Assembly (NCBI GenBank): GCA_047615865.1
Contig: JBLHIB010000003.1
Location: forward strand, 1 to 64,000
DNA: 64,000 nucleotides
Reading direction: 5' to 3'
From: JADFAK01 sp047615865
Lineage (GTDB): Bacteria; Bacteroidota; Bacteroidia; Flavobacteriales_D; Sanyastnellaceae
Part shown: positions 52,709 through 62,903 of the stretch, in pieces
Layout of the letters: every line of letters starts with the position of its first letter
How positions within the stretch are numbered: the first letter of the stretch is position 1
The notes under the pieces: generated by a model
What the model was told of the DNA's origin: nothing
The model's database searches: none
The model's input: the letters and a program-made list of their open reading frames with translations, nothing else
Position numbers and translations under genes: made by a program

Positions 52709-54898
52709 CTATCGCGCAAACAATAATTCTCTGAGCTTCGGCATTGGCCAGAGCTCATCATCAACCATCATTTCCAATTGATCCGAATGCTCTCGAATTT
52801 CATCTGTAAGTGGCTTGATCACTTCGGCATACATTTTTGCCTTCTTCTCCAAGCTGTCCAAAGAATCGACCTTGCGCCTCTGTTCTAAAAGCTCATCAAC
52901 ATTCGCCTTAATACCATTCATATGTGAAGAGATTGACAAGATCAGACTAGTCTGCATTGTCGTAGCCTTTTTCAGCTCACCTGCAGAGAAGATCTCCTTC
53001 ATACCTTTTACATTTTCAATGATACGGTTCTGATATGTGATGGCTGTAGGGATTATGTGATTTTGTGCAATATCTCCGCATACACGCGCTTCAATTTGAC
53101 GTTTTAACACATAATCTTCAAGAGCAACTTCTAATCTTGATTCAATTTCAGGAGCAGAAAGAACATTCAAAGACTCGAACAACTCGTGAACTTCCTTCTT
53201 TTTCCAAACTGCCAGAGCTTCTGGGGTATTTCGGAAATTCGAAAGGCCTCGCTTCTTCGCTTCTTTTACCCAATCATCGCTGTATCCATCTCCTTCGAAA
53301 ATGATGGCTTTCGACTCCTTGATAAGTTTTTGTAGTTCTTTAAGAATCGCCTCATCTTTTTTAACTCCCGACTTAATGCGTTTGTCAACAGCAGTCTTGA
53401 AGCTGTTCAATTGATCGGCAACGATTGTATTCAAAACAACCATAGAATTGGCACAATTTGCAGCCGAACCTACTGCACGGAATTCGAACTTATTTCCAGT
53501 AAAGGCAAAAGGTGATGTTCTATTTCGGTCGGTGTTATCCAATAACACTTGAGGAATCCTTCCAATTTCAAGTTTGAGTTCAGTTTTATCCTCCGGAGTC
53601 ATTGTTCCGGCTTTTACGTTTTTCTCAATTGCATTGAGAAGACCCGACAATTGAGTCCCGATGAAGGCAGACATAATTGCAGGAGGTGCTTCATTGGCAC
53701 CTAGACGGTGATCATTGCCAGCTGTGGCAATAGCACCGCGCAAAATATCCGCATGTGTGTGAACAGCCTTGAGGGTATTTATAAAGAATGTAAGAAACTG
53801 CAAGTTTGACTTTGGATTTTTACCCGGCTTGAGTAAGTTTATTCCAGTATCTGTTGCGAGAGCCCAATTGTTGTGCTTTCCAGAACCATTCAATCCTTCA
53901 AACGGTTTCTCATGGAGCAACACCTTGAAATTATGTTCCCTAGCTACACGCTCCATAATATCCATGAGCAACAAGTTATGGTCGTTGGCCAAGTTGGTTT
54001 CTTCGAACATTGGGGCACACTCGAATTGATTCGGGGCAACCTCATTGTGTCTAGTTGTTACAGGAATTCCAAGTTTGTGGCATTCAGTTTCAAAGTGCTT
54101 CATGTACTCCATTGCTCTTCTTGGAATGATACCGAAATAGTGATCATCCAATTGCTGACCCTTTGCAGGATTGTGTCCAAACATAGCGCGACCGGTCAAT
54201 GCCAGGTCGGGACGTGCATTGAACAAAGCTCTATCGACCAAGAAATATTCTTGTTCCCAGCCCAATGTTGCGTGTACCTTTTTCACGTTTTTGTCAAAAT
54301 ACTGACAAACGCTAGTTGCTGCTGAATCGACCGCAGTCAATGCTTTCAACAAAGGCATTTTGTAATCCAATGAAAAACCAGTGTATGAAATAAAGATGGT
54401 AGGTATACATAAGGTATTGCCTAGAACAAACGCTGGAGAAGAAGGGTCCCACAAAGAGTAGCCACGAGCTTCAAAAGTGTTTCTAATTCCACCACTAGGA
54501 AAAGACGATGCATCTGGCTCTTGTTGAATGAGCATAGTCCCTTCGAATTTTTCTATGGCAGTTCCATCTCCCACGGGCTTGGCAAAAGAATCATGTTTTT
54601 CGGCGGTTGAACCAGTAAGCGGCTGGAACCAGTGAGTATAATGAGTTGCTCCCCGTGAAATTGACCACTCCTTCATTGCAGAGGCAATTTGATCAGCAAT
54701 CTTTCGGTCTATGCGTGTACCGTTCTCCATAGCATCAGAAACGCTCTCCATGGCCTCATCTGTGAGATACTCTCGCATTACATTGAGGCTGAATACATTT
54801 TCTCCATAGAATTCCGAAATCCTATTTGCAGGTTTCGTGTGGAAATTCGGCTTGCGATTCATCGCTTCTTCCAATGCTTTAATTCTAGATGCTCCCAT
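52709..54898 (-). CDS. glnN: Glutamine synthetase, type III
   Basis: The 729-residue protein is the long GSIII form typical of Bacteroidota. Landmarks are RGATHYTHWFQPLTGSTAEKHDSF, ATLGWEQEYFLVDRALFNARPD, TTRHNEVAPNQFECAPMFEE, and HEKPFEGLNGSGKHNNWALAT near the active site. GNDHRLGANEAPPAIMSAF follows in the core. It forms glutamine from glutamate and ammonia with ATP. GSIII is a dodecamer not controlled by adenylylation. A perfect TAATTTTG -7 box (54940-54947) precedes the ATG at 54898. A strong terminator follows. Confidence 0.97.
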   Translation of the reverse strand: MGASRIKALEEAMNRKPNFHTKPANRISEFYGENVFSLNVMREYLTDEAMESVSDAMENGTRIDRKIADQIASAMKEWSISRGATHYTHWFQPLTGSTAEKHDSFAKPVGDGTAIEKFEGTMLIQQEPDASSFPSGGIRNTFEARGYSLWDPSSPAFVLGNTLCIPTIFISYTGFSLDYKMPLLKALTAVDSAATSVCQYFDKNVKKVHATLGWEQEYFLVDRALFNARPDLALTGRAMFGHNPAKGQQLDDHYFGIIPRRAMEYMKHFETECHKLGIPVTTRHNEVAPNQFECAPMFEETNLANDHNLLLMDIMERVAREHNFKVLLHEKPFEGLNGSGKHNNWALATDTGINLLKPGKNPKSNLQFLTFFINTLKAVHTHADILRGAIATAGNDHRLGANEAPPAIMSAFIGTQLSGLLNAIEKNVKAGTMTPEDKTELKLEIGRIPQVLLDNTDRNRTSPFAFTGNKFEFRAVGSAANCANSMVVLNTIVADQLNSFKTAVDKRIKSGVKKDEAILKELQKLIKESKAIIFEGDGYSDDWVKEAKKRGLSNFRNTPEALAVWKKKEVHELFESLNVLSAPEIESRLEVALEDYVLKRQIEARVCGDIAQNHIIPTAITYQNRIIENVKGMKEIFSAGELKKATTMQTSLILSISSHMNGIKANVDELLEQRRKVDSLDSLEKKAKMYAEVIKPLTDEIREHSDQLEMMVDDELWPMPKLRELLFAR

Positions 54899-54939
54899 TG
54901 TACTTTATTCTTTCAATGAATTTATTACTAACTCGATGA

Positions 54940-54947
54940 CAAAATTA
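54940..54947 (-). promoter_or_regulatory. TAnnTTTG box upstream of glnN
   Basis: TAATTTTG on the minus strand is an exact -7 consensus match 41 bp before the ATG; at 19 bp upstream the -33 triplet reads GTG instead of TTG. The rest of the 312-bp gap 54899-55210 shows only the terminator at 55162. Confidence 0.4.
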
Positions 54948-55161
54948 ATCAATGCGAAAGCAAAAGCACCTCGATAATCTAACTATTTATGAACTACCCC
55001 CTATTTTTTTGAACCAATCGCAACGAAACACCTCATTTTCACCAACACACCCCCTCCAAAAAATCCAATAATCAAGCAAAAATCAACATTATAGCAAGAT
55101 TTGAGGGGTTTTGTAGGAATTTGTCTGAAAACTGTAATTGCATTTGCCAATAGGCTAAAAA

Positions 55162-55190
55162 AAAGCACCCCTAAAAAGGAGTGCTTTATT
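55162..55190 (-). terminator. Terminator of the T9SS cargo gene
   Basis: AAAGCAC (55162-55168) pairs with GTGCTTT (55181-55187), with inner CCT/AGG pairs past one mismatch and a T-run leftward, 20 bp after the stop of the gene at 55211. Confidence 0.8.
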
Positions 55191-55210
55191 TATATCGAGA
55201 GAAAGGCAGC

Positions 55211-58200
55211 CTATTTCGCTACTACAACTGTCTCATTGTAGATATTCTTGCCATCGCTTACCTTAATATAATAGAGTCCATCATTCACATGCTGCAAATC
55301 TAGAGGCTCAAGCAGATAATCTCCGCTGGTTCTAAAGCGTGCCGTTTTAACAAGACGCCCATTGGTATCATAAACATTCACCTCAACATTTTGATCAAAA
55401 CCATTTAGTTTGAGAAAGAATTCTCCCGTTCCTGGATTCGGATAAACCACAGCAAAAGCTTTCTTCTCTGGCAATTCCTCGGTAGAAACTATATCCGTAT
55501 TCCAATAGAAATAGTGCTTGATATCCTTTCCGAAATTTGGCTGAAATGTCTCCAGAGTAGCACTACCAACTTTTTTCAAACGCATAGATCCATTCCCATC
55601 GTTGTTGGCAAAGAAGGACAATCCATCGTCACCGCTATCTTCTAAGTGAAAAAGGTAGCACCCTCCGCTCAACTGAATTGTGTCACGATATGTGGTTCCC
55701 GCTTCGCTAAAATCATCGCGACCATATACTTCGTTGCCATCCATATCATAAATAGTGTAAGACGTTTCCCAGTATGCGTCATTGGTCGAATGCCATAGAA
55801 TCAGGCGATTGTCGTCGTCATCTCCTTCGCCATAAGTGTACATCGGAGGTCGCACGAATTGACTAGCCGAGCTGTTGTTACTCGGGTTTTCATCCGTCAC
55901 ACCGTTGGGAGCTGCGATGGAAACCTCAAAAGTCTCAATTTCATCTTCCTCACCTTCCCAGAGCACAGGATTGTTGTACTCCAATTCAACAACGAGACTT
56001 TCCAAAGGCTCCAATGATCCGGTCCACAAGAATGTCTCCGCATCCGTGCCAGCGACACCGTATGTGAAAAGCAGACTAGTAAGCGTTTCAGATCCGTTGT
56101 TTCGAATTTGGACTTCAGGCTTGTTACAAATTGGATTCATCCGACTATTGAGCTTAAATGAGCTCGGCGAAATAATCTCTGAAATTTCAGCATCATTGGT
56201 ATAGTTGAAGTCGCCATAGGTAAACATGTATGCTTCAAAGACATAATTGCCGTATGGATCCTCTTGAATGTCATAATCAAGACTTATTTCACCATCCTCG
56301 ATCCAAGGAGTCACTTCAAACTCATACAATGTGCCCGGAGCACCAGGGCACCAACCTGCACGATCATAAATCCAGGTACCACCCTGAGGGAAGAGCGGAT
56401 TATCCGCACATTCTTGCATAATCTGCCACTGCCATTCTGCTTCTCCATTGACTTTGAGGCTATGTATATTGTTGCAGAACTCTCCGCAATTTGCTCCGTT
56501 TCCAAAACCATGACCTGTAGTGGTAGCTGTTACTTTGGCCATTACTTCGCCTTCTTCGAATTCTAATGTGGTTTCTTCAATTGAGGTGTTCCAATTGTTG
56601 AGGCCCCAGTTGCCATTCCACAACTTTTCGACACGCTGAACATCTCGCGTAGGCTCTCCCTCAATAAAAAGGAATTTCAAATCAAGAAGTTCTTGCCAGT
56701 TTCCGCATTGAAGTTCGACTGAATCATGCAAAAATGGCTCCCAGTCGGTGACATCATAGACCCAAGTCCAACCGTCGTCATCCAACGACAATTGAATTCC
56801 ATAAGGCGTGATAAATCTTCCCAACTCGTAGCGATCGACAACCTCGTATGGCGGTTCAAAAAATTGTAAAGTGGTATTGATATATTCTATATCGCCGTCA
56901 ATAAAAGTTGAGTCAATGGCCACGCCAAACTCATCGAAAACGTATGAATATCCTACTGGAAATTGATACGTCATGTTGTCAATAACCACCTGATTACCAT
57001 CTACGATCCACTCGCTCAATGAAACTGGTGTAACAGGGATTTGTATCGTAATTACGCCCGAAACTTCTTCTATTACAAAGTCGCCTTGAACGAAAACAAC
57101 GTTCGGACGGCTATTGGTAATCGTGTAATTCTTAAATAACTCGTCGGCGTGATACTTGATCAGGCTAGGATTACCGTGTTGAACACCATCATGTCCTTGT
57201 CCGCTCATATCGGCTACTGGCAATCCATTCTCGTCGTTGAACTGGTAGTAGAGATTTAGGTCACTCCAGTTGGGATGTGTATCATCCAAATCGCGGTACA
57301 TCCAATCGGCAATAGTCGCTTCGTCTAGTTCTACAGACCAAATTTGAAAATCGTCGACTGATCCGTTGTAGAAATTTGACCAGCCTGCGGCTGATCCAAG
57401 TGAAAACTTCACAATGTCATCCATCGGGTTGTCTAGATTGGCTCCAGAATGCCACAGTTCTCCATTGAGATAGATCTTCATTGAACCAGTGATCGTGTTC
57501 TTGGTAAAGGCCCAGTGGCTCCATTGACCTTCATAATTGGATTCTACTGCCAGCTTATCAATTCTGTCATATCCGCCATCTTGGCCAGCATCCCAATAAA
57601 CTCGACCGTTGCTCCAAGGAAGGTGTGAGTTTAAGACGCGCTGATTGGCTGAATTCACGCCTTCGAAAATGGTACTACTCTCAGGCTGCGCTTCTTCGTC
57701 ACCATTCAACCAGAAGGAAATTGATATTTGCTCGCCTACATCGCTCAACGCCTCGGCAGGTATTTTAACTTCATCGAACCATTCAAAATCGACGTACCCA
57801 TCGGCAGCGCTCGAGTGAACCGCTGCATCGAAACCTGCATCTCCAGCCATAACTGGATTATCTCCACCCGTGTTTAAGTTTTCGTTGCATATCTCAATGG
57901 CCAGGTTTGACGTTCCATCCCAATTGAAAGGCTGGACAAATTGAAATTCTTGCATTCCCGCGTCATCAAAAAACAATCCCCAGGCGTAAACAGAAGTCCA
58001 TCCATCACCAATTATTCCCGTTAACGAATCGGCGGATGTGTTCTGAATTTTCAATTTCAACCAATCGAGACTGGACCCTATCTGACTCACATCCAACTTA
58101 ATGGATCCAATTTCTCCAGCAGCCATGCCCATTGCAACCAATTCCGTAGCTCTCCACAAGTATTGAGAGCGGGCAGTCTTTGAGGACGTCTTAAAGGGAT

Positions 58201-58702
58201 ATGCAGACTCTTCAATACCTAGTATAGAAGAATACTCCATTGTATTTTCGGACGACACAACGGCACCACTATACAAAGGAAACTCCTGTGTATTGACGTA
58301 AAGCTCACTTACAAATTCTATCGTATCGAACTGCTGATTATTGGCCAAAAACTGCGGATGCTCTACTAAGTTCGAATCCAACATCCCTGTGTGATCAAGC
58401 ATATAGTTGTAGCTCAAATAATCCCACTCTCCGCAAGGAAAACCAAGATTACCGGCTGTTCCATCGCTAAAACACTTGAGCTTGTGATGCATTAAAATCT
58501 TTTGATATTTCGTGCCATCATCGGCTGGAAAGTCGAACCATCTTCGACCAGGATTATCGTAGGCTGTAGCCGGATCATTCTGTTCTTCCCAAGTGTACGT
58601 TTGCACGATCAAGGTATCTCCGGGAGCGGCACTTGTTTCTAGCAGCATGCTCGCAAACAATAGAGTAATGACTAGACAAAGCCAGCAAGTTAATTTTCGC
58701 AT
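55211..58702 (-). CDS. Large T9SS-exported protein with PNGase-F-like and LamG-like domains
   Basis: The protein has 1163 residues from ATG 58702, with a signal peptide (LVITLLFASMLLETSAAP). The N-terminal part has RWFDFPADDGTKYQKILMHH and LGFPCGEWDYLSYNYMLDHTG, resembling peptide-N-glycosidase F related proteins. A concanavalin/LamG-like region follows at about 330-500 (ISFWLNGDEE, YNGSVDDFQIWSVELD), then a second PNGase-like block (VFVQGDFVIEEVSG onward). The C-terminal about 80 residues (AVVYPNPGTGEFFLKLNGF, ending IYNETVVVAK) are a type A T9SS sorting signal. It is probably released or surface-bound and acts on glycoproteins; the catalytic residues of PNGase F were not verified. Upstream frame start at 58738 is less likely. 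Confidence 0.75.
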   Translation of the reverse strand: MRKLTCWLCLVITLLFASMLLETSAAPGDTLIVQTYTWEEQNDPATAYDNPGRRWFDFPADDGTKYQKILMHHKLKCFSDGTAGNLGFPCGEWDYLSYNYMLDHTGMLDSNLVEHPQFLANNQQFDTIEFVSELYVNTQEFPLYSGAVVSSENTMEYSSILGIEESAYPFKTSSKTARSQYLWRATELVAMGMAAGEIGSIKLDVSQIGSSLDWLKLKIQNTSADSLTGIIGDGWTSVYAWGLFFDDAGMQEFQFVQPFNWDGTSNLAIEICNENLNTGGDNPVMAGDAGFDAAVHSSAADGYVDFEWFDEVKIPAEALSDVGEQISISFWLNGDEEAQPESSTIFEGVNSANQRVLNSHLPWSNGRVYWDAGQDGGYDRIDKLAVESNYEGQWSHWAFTKNTITGSMKIYLNGELWHSGANLDNPMDDIVKFSLGSAAGWSNFYNGSVDDFQIWSVELDEATIADWMYRDLDDTHPNWSDLNLYYQFNDENGLPVADMSGQGHDGVQHGNPSLIKYHADELFKNYTITNSRPNVVFVQGDFVIEEVSGVITIQIPVTPVSLSEWIVDGNQVVIDNMTYQFPVGYSYVFDEFGVAIDSTFIDGDIEYINTTLQFFEPPYEVVDRYELGRFITPYGIQLSLDDDGWTWVYDVTDWEPFLHDSVELQCGNWQELLDLKFLFIEGEPTRDVQRVEKLWNGNWGLNNWNTSIEETTLEFEEGEVMAKVTATTTGHGFGNGANCGEFCNNIHSLKVNGEAEWQWQIMQECADNPLFPQGGTWIYDRAGWCPGAPGTLYEFEVTPWIEDGEISLDYDIQEDPYGNYVFEAYMFTYGDFNYTNDAEISEIISPSSFKLNSRMNPICNKPEVQIRNNGSETLTSLLFTYGVAGTDAETFLWTGSLEPLESLVVELEYNNPVLWEGEEDEIETFEVSIAAPNGVTDENPSNNSSASQFVRPPMYTYGEGDDDDNRLILWHSTNDAYWETSYTIYDMDGNEVYGRDDFSEAGTTYRDTIQLSGGCYLFHLEDSGDDGLSFFANNDGNGSMRLKKVGSATLETFQPNFGKDIKHYFYWNTDIVSTEELPEKKAFAVVYPNPGTGEFFLKLNGFDQNVEVNVYDTNGRLVKTARFRTSGDYLLEPLDLQHVNDGLYYIKVSDGKNIYNETVVVAK

Positions 58703-58830
58703 TGATTTGATTTTGGAATCTAAAAGTACATAAAGCAATCCTGACAGCCTCCTCCAGAATTGTCATGATATTGTAGTTCTTCCGATGGTAAATTCGATGA
58801 ACTGGAATATTCAAGAGGATTGGCTCGTAA

Positions 58831-60111
58831 TTACTGTTCTCCTGTGAAGCTCACTTTCCAGACCATGTTGCCAGCATCGTCGGCCACAAGAACGGAACCA
58901 TCAGGAAGCAAAGCCAATCCGCTTGGTCGGCCGTGAGTATTTTCTTTAGGCGAACCGTCTAAAAAACCTGTCATGAAGGGAATTGGATCTCCAGAGGGTT
59001 TTCCATTCTCAAATGGAACGTAGGCAACTTGATATCCCGAAAGTTCCGAACGATTCCAAGAGCCATTCTCTGCAACAAAGGCCCCATGGCTCCATTCAGC
59101 GGGAAAGTTATTTCCCTTATAAAACATTAGGTCACGCGCCTCGATGTGAGCCCCGAGTGAATAATCTGGCTTTTTAATATCTTGATCTACCACAGGAATC
59201 TCCTTGTGTCGAGGATCTACATGATTTCCCCAATAGTACCATGGCCATCCAAAGAAATCGCCATATTCCACTTCAGTCAAATAATCTGGCACTAGGTTAT
59301 CGCCAAGATCCTTCCTTTCGCTGACCACTGCCCACAACTTTCCTGTAGTTGGTTCAAAATCCATTCCTACTGGGTTTCTCATGCCATGCGCATAAAATTC
59401 TTTTTTACCAGTCTGCAAATCCACCTTCAAGATAGCCGCCCTCCCTTGCTCTTCTTCCAGCTTCAATGGTTCGATCATAGCATTGGTCAAGGAACCGACG
59501 GTCACGTATAGAAATTCTCCGCTTGGATCGATCAGAATATTGCGCATCCAATGGCCATGATAACCACCTCCCGGCAAGTCTGTGAGTGTTTGTTTTTGAT
59601 AGAGTGCGGTTTGGCCTTCGGCAAATGTTGCTTTGTAGATTCTATAACTATCGGCATAATAGATAACTGAATCGGAGTGAGCCATTCCACAAACGCCGAT
59701 GGTGTGCTGGGTAAAAATTCGTTGGGCCTCAGCATATCCATCCTCGTCTAAGTCTCGGGTATGCAAGATTCTATTTAGGCCTTCTTTTTTACTGAGTTCA
59801 AGTTGCTGAACACCAGATTGGGCAACAAGCACCGAACCATCATCGAGCGTATGCAGCCAAAGTGGGTTGTCAATTGCTTTTATGTATGCGCTCACCTCAA
59901 AACCTTCTGGAACAGTAGGTTTTTGACCAGGCTGCCAACCAATGTTTAGCGGTATTTGAACTGCGACTTCAGTATCAAAAGGCTGGGGCAAGTCGATCGA
60001 AGAACCCACAGGATTTGGAGCGAGAGTATCCTTTTGACTTGAAGGCTGGCATGCTGAAAGCAGGAGCGTCGTCGCGAATAAAATGTGGCTAGTGCTCAGA
60101 ATGAACTTCAT
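58831..60111 (-). CDS. PQQ-type sugar (sorbosone-like) dehydrogenase lipoprotein
   Basis: The 426-residue protein starts with a lipoprotein signal (LLLSACQPSS). A six-bladed propeller of the glucose/sorbosone dehydrogenase family follows: NPLWLHTLDDGSVLVAQSG, GGYHGHWMRNILIDPSGE, AHGMRNPVGMDFEPTTGKLW, and the terminal RPSGLALLPDGSVLVADDAGN. Relatives use PQQ to oxidise sugars, but many Bacteroidota members have no proven cofactor. ATG 60111 is preferred over the TTG at 60120. It overlaps the GT87 gene by 23 bp, placing it in the glycosyltransferase operon. Confidence 0.82.
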   Translation of the reverse strand: MKFILSTSHILFATTLLLSACQPSSQKDTLAPNPVGSSIDLPQPFDTEVAVQIPLNIGWQPGQKPTVPEGFEVSAYIKAIDNPLWLHTLDDGSVLVAQSGVQQLELSKKEGLNRILHTRDLDEDGYAEAQRIFTQHTIGVCGMAHSDSVIYYADSYRIYKATFAEGQTALYQKQTLTDLPGGGYHGHWMRNILIDPSGEFLYVTVGSLTNAMIEPLKLEEEQGRAAILKVDLQTGKKEFYAHGMRNPVGMDFEPTTGKLWAVVSERKDLGDNLVPDYLTEVEYGDFFGWPWYYWGNHVDPRHKEIPVVDQDIKKPDYSLGAHIEARDLMFYKGNNFPAEWSHGAFVAENGSWNRSELSGYQVAYVPFENGKPSGDPIPFMTGFLDGSPKENTHGRPSGLALLPDGSVLVADDAGNMVWKVSFTGEQ

Positions 60112-61444
60112 TATTTTCAATTTTAGGCTGATCTATTTGCATGAAATGCCAAAGCTTGTTCTCAAAAAACAAGGCTAAGATCAACAATAGGTACTCAATT
60201 CCAATGATCCAATAATTCTCTTCGAATCCCCCGCCCCAATAATGGCTGTAAGACAAAATAATGAGCAAAGACCATGTGATCGGAAAAAACCAGCGTGACA
60301 AAACGCCAAGTCCAACCAAGGTAATCATATACCAAGGATGAACCGTTGTGGCCATGGCATAATAAATCATAAGGCCCAGCACCAACTTTGAAAACAGATC
60401 ATTTTGCAGCCATTTGGACTGGAAAGCGAGAACCAAAAGCCCCAGACCAGTTATAAGCGAAAGAATAGGACCTGCGGCTTGAATTATATTGTAGTCCATT
60501 ACTAAAAATCCGATTTCACGAACCAGGTAATAGATACTCGCGTTGAATTCAAAGCTTTGGAAATAGAGATCTACAGAAGAGCCAAATTTCTGAATCAACT
60601 CGACCGAGAGAAAGGGCGAGAAAGTAAGAAGCACCGTAATACCAACTAAAGGCGCCCATACCAACCATTTTTTCCATTCCCAATGGTAGAAGAAAAAGGG
60701 CACAAGCATGAGCGGAATGAGTTTCGTGCTCACCGCCAATCCCAGCGCCATGGCCGAAAGAATGAGTCTATCCTTTATTGCAAGCAGAATAGCGAGTAGA
60801 ATAAAAAACAACATAAGCCCTTCAAAATGCAGGTTACCGACCGTCTCAACGATAACCAGAGGATTCCAGGCGTACCACATCAACCAATGGACAGGTCTAT
60901 TTAGATGCGTTAGAAGTTTGGCAAGAATTACCATCACACCGATTTCCGCCAGCAGGAGAATTACTCGCATCCAGAATATTGAACCAGCGATTGAATCACC
61001 ACCAAGGAAGGCTCCCAATCCGTATACAACCTGACTAACGGGTGGGTAAACGGTGTAATATTGTTTGGAATTCAAGCCTTGGTAGAGCTCTGGTGTCAGC
61101 CCAGTTTCAATTACTTCTTCGGCACCATTGAGCACTGAAGGCAGGTGAGCGTATGGGTTTCCTCCAGCAATGAGAATTCGTCCGTCCCAAATGAAACGAA
61201 AAAAATCGTCACTCAATTCAGGGGATGAAATCAGCAAGCTTAGTCTGAAAAGAACGCCAACCGTGATCAATTGACTCACCGTGAAGCTTCCAGCAAAAGA
61301 CTTGGCCGTAATCAACAAAACAAATAGCAGTGCGAAGGCCCCCATGAGCATGGGGAATTGATCTCTTGTGACGCCGTAACCTATGAAGATATAACCGACA
61401 TAGCTCAATGCAATGAATATCAGCTTTTTCCAAGCATCACCCAT
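60089..61444 (-). CDS. GT87-like polyprenyl-phosphate-dependent mannosyltransferase, integral membrane
   Basis: The 451-residue protein has about ten hydrophobic segments. The first luminal loop contains SPELSDDFFRFIWDGRILIAGGNPYAHLPS, the acidic loop typical of GT-C enzymes (GT87/DUF2029), which transfer sugars from a polyprenyl phosphate. SKQYYTVYPPVSQVVYGLGAFLG and HPWYMITLVGLG are further family-like blocks. The partner DPM1-like enzyme at 62903 could make the lipid-linked sugar donor. It overlaps the upstream GT2 gene by 8 bp and the downstream dehydrogenase by 23 bp. Acceptor is unknown. Confidence 0.75.
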   Translation of the reverse strand: MGDAWKKLIFIALSYVGYIFIGYGVTRDQFPMLMGAFALLFVLLITAKSFAGSFTVSQLITVGVLFRLSLLISSPELSDDFFRFIWDGRILIAGGNPYAHLPSVLNGAEEVIETGLTPELYQGLNSKQYYTVYPPVSQVVYGLGAFLGGDSIAGSIFWMRVILLLAEIGVMVILAKLLTHLNRPVHWLMWYAWNPLVIVETVGNLHFEGLMLFFILLAILLAIKDRLILSAMALGLAVSTKLIPLMLVPFFFYHWEWKKWLVWAPLVGITVLLTFSPFLSVELIQKFGSSVDLYFQSFEFNASIYYLVREIGFLVMDYNIIQAAGPILSLITGLGLLVLAFQSKWLQNDLFSKLVLGLMIYYAMATTVHPWYMITLVGLGVLSRWFFPITWSLLIILSYSHYWGGGFEENYWIIGIEYLLLILALFFENKLWHFMQIDQPKIENNEVHSEH

Positions 61445-62903
61445 TTACGCGTGCATGTTTAATTGAATAGAAGAAGACGTATCCGTATCCTAAACTCAAC
61501 ATGATATGGAATGGAAGTAGACCAAGCTCCATGGTCCAGAAAGCATAGACGACTCCACCAATAAAGTACAACATGAGGACTCCTTCAAGCAAAGTCAAAG
61601 GATTGGTTTTAAGGGCTCTATATTTTTTATCGGTCCAGCTTCCCGATTGCTTTTCGATGGCAAATTTCGGAGTACGAATGAAAGGAGTTTTACGTCCGGC
61701 ATAGCCTTCAATTACTGCGATGGCATTGTGTAAAGAGAGGCCCATACTCATGGAAAGAAACATAGGAAAGTCGAGTAAAAATCTTCCAAACCCCTTCTTT
61801 TCGTTTCGTTGAGAGACCCAATAGAAGAAGGCTAAAATGACGAAACTCAAAAGGAAAATACTCGCCAGATTGAACAAGAAATCAAATTCATCAACCGAGT
61901 GTTTCACGACCAACAAAGGCACACTCAGCAAAGCGGTGAAAAGCACACAAATAAAGATGAAGCTATTCATTAAATGGAAAGTCGCATGGAGCTTTGTGCC
62001 TAAACTCAGTCCTTTTTGACGCAGTACCTTGGGAAGGTTCTTCACCGCACATTCTGCAGCTCCTTTTGTCCACCTAAATTGCTGGTTTTTAAGCGCATTC
62101 ATCTCAGCGGGAAGTTCAGCTGGAGAGCCTACACCTTCCAAGTATTTGAATTTCCAACCTTTTAGCTGTGCGCGATAGCTGAGGTCGAGATCTTCGGTAA
62201 TGGTATCATGTTGCCATCCTCCTGCTTCTTCAATGCAAGCGTTTCTCCAAACACCGGCTGTACCGTTGAAATTGATGAAGTGCCCTTGAGAATTCCTGCC
62301 CGTTTGCTCAACAGTAAAATGAGCATCCAAACCAAAAGCCTGCAATTTCGTGAGAAGCGAATAGTCTTTGTTCAAATGCTCCCATCGCGTTTGAACTACA
62401 CCGACTTTTTCATCTCTAAAAAAGGGCATTGTTTGTTTCAGGAAATCTTCTTGGGGGATAAAATCGGCATCGAAAATAGCTGTAAAATCACTAGTAGTAA
62501 GCGTAAGCCCATAAGCAAGTGCGCCAGCCTTATATCCAACCCTTTCAGGTCGTTTGACGTGAGAAATATTAATTCCAAGGGCAGCTATTTCCTTTACCTT
62601 CTTGGCGGCAACATCGAAACTCTCATCATCGCTATCATCCAGCACTTGAATTTCAAACTTATCTCGAGGATAATCAAGTTTGGCTACAGATTCTATAAGA
62701 CGTTCAACCACATACAGCTCATTGAAAACTGGCAATTGAATGGTAACAGAGGGACACTCTCCTTCGGCATATTCTATTTGTTCGCAATCGTCATTCTTGC
62801 GATGTGATCGCACATAAGCAAGGGCCAAACTCAACTGTACCAAACTGTACAGGAAGATGAAAGACAAAAACAATCCGTATATGATAATGAGCGCCAATTC
62901 CAC
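61437..62903 (-). CDS. Cellulose-synthase-like GT2 glycosyltransferase, membrane bound
   Basis: The 488-residue protein has an N-terminal membrane helix (IIIYGLFLSFIFLYSLVQL), a GT-A domain with QVLDDSDDESFD, the metal-binding DAD in FTAIFDADFIPQ, and TEDLDLSYRAQLKGW. The processive-type QxxRW motif reads QQFRWTKGAAEC. Several C-terminal transmembrane segments follow. It resembles CESA-like and glucomannan/ceramide glucosyltransferase-type enzymes. Start is GTG at 62903, overlapping the upstream gene's stop by one base. No BcsB-type or export partner is nearby. Confidence 0.85.
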   Translation of the reverse strand: MELALIIIYGLFLSFIFLYSLVQLSLALAYVRSHRKNDDCEQIEYAEGECPSVTIQLPVFNELYVVERLIESVAKLDYPRDKFEIQVLDDSDDESFDVAAKKVKEIAALGINISHVKRPERVGYKAGALAYGLTLTTSDFTAIFDADFIPQEDFLKQTMPFFRDEKVGVVQTRWEHLNKDYSLLTKLQAFGLDAHFTVEQTGRNSQGHFINFNGTAGVWRNACIEEAGGWQHDTITEDLDLSYRAQLKGWKFKYLEGVGSPAELPAEMNALKNQQFRWTKGAAECAVKNLPKVLRQKGLSLGTKLHATFHLMNSFIFICVLFTALLSVPLLVVKHSVDEFDFLFNLASIFLLSFVILAFFYWVSQRNEKKGFGRFLLDFPMFLSMSMGLSLHNAIAVIEGYAGRKTPFIRTPKFAIEKQSGSWTDKKYRALKTNPLTLLEGVLMLYFIGGVVYAFWTMELGLLPFHIMLSLGYGYVFFYSIKHARVNG

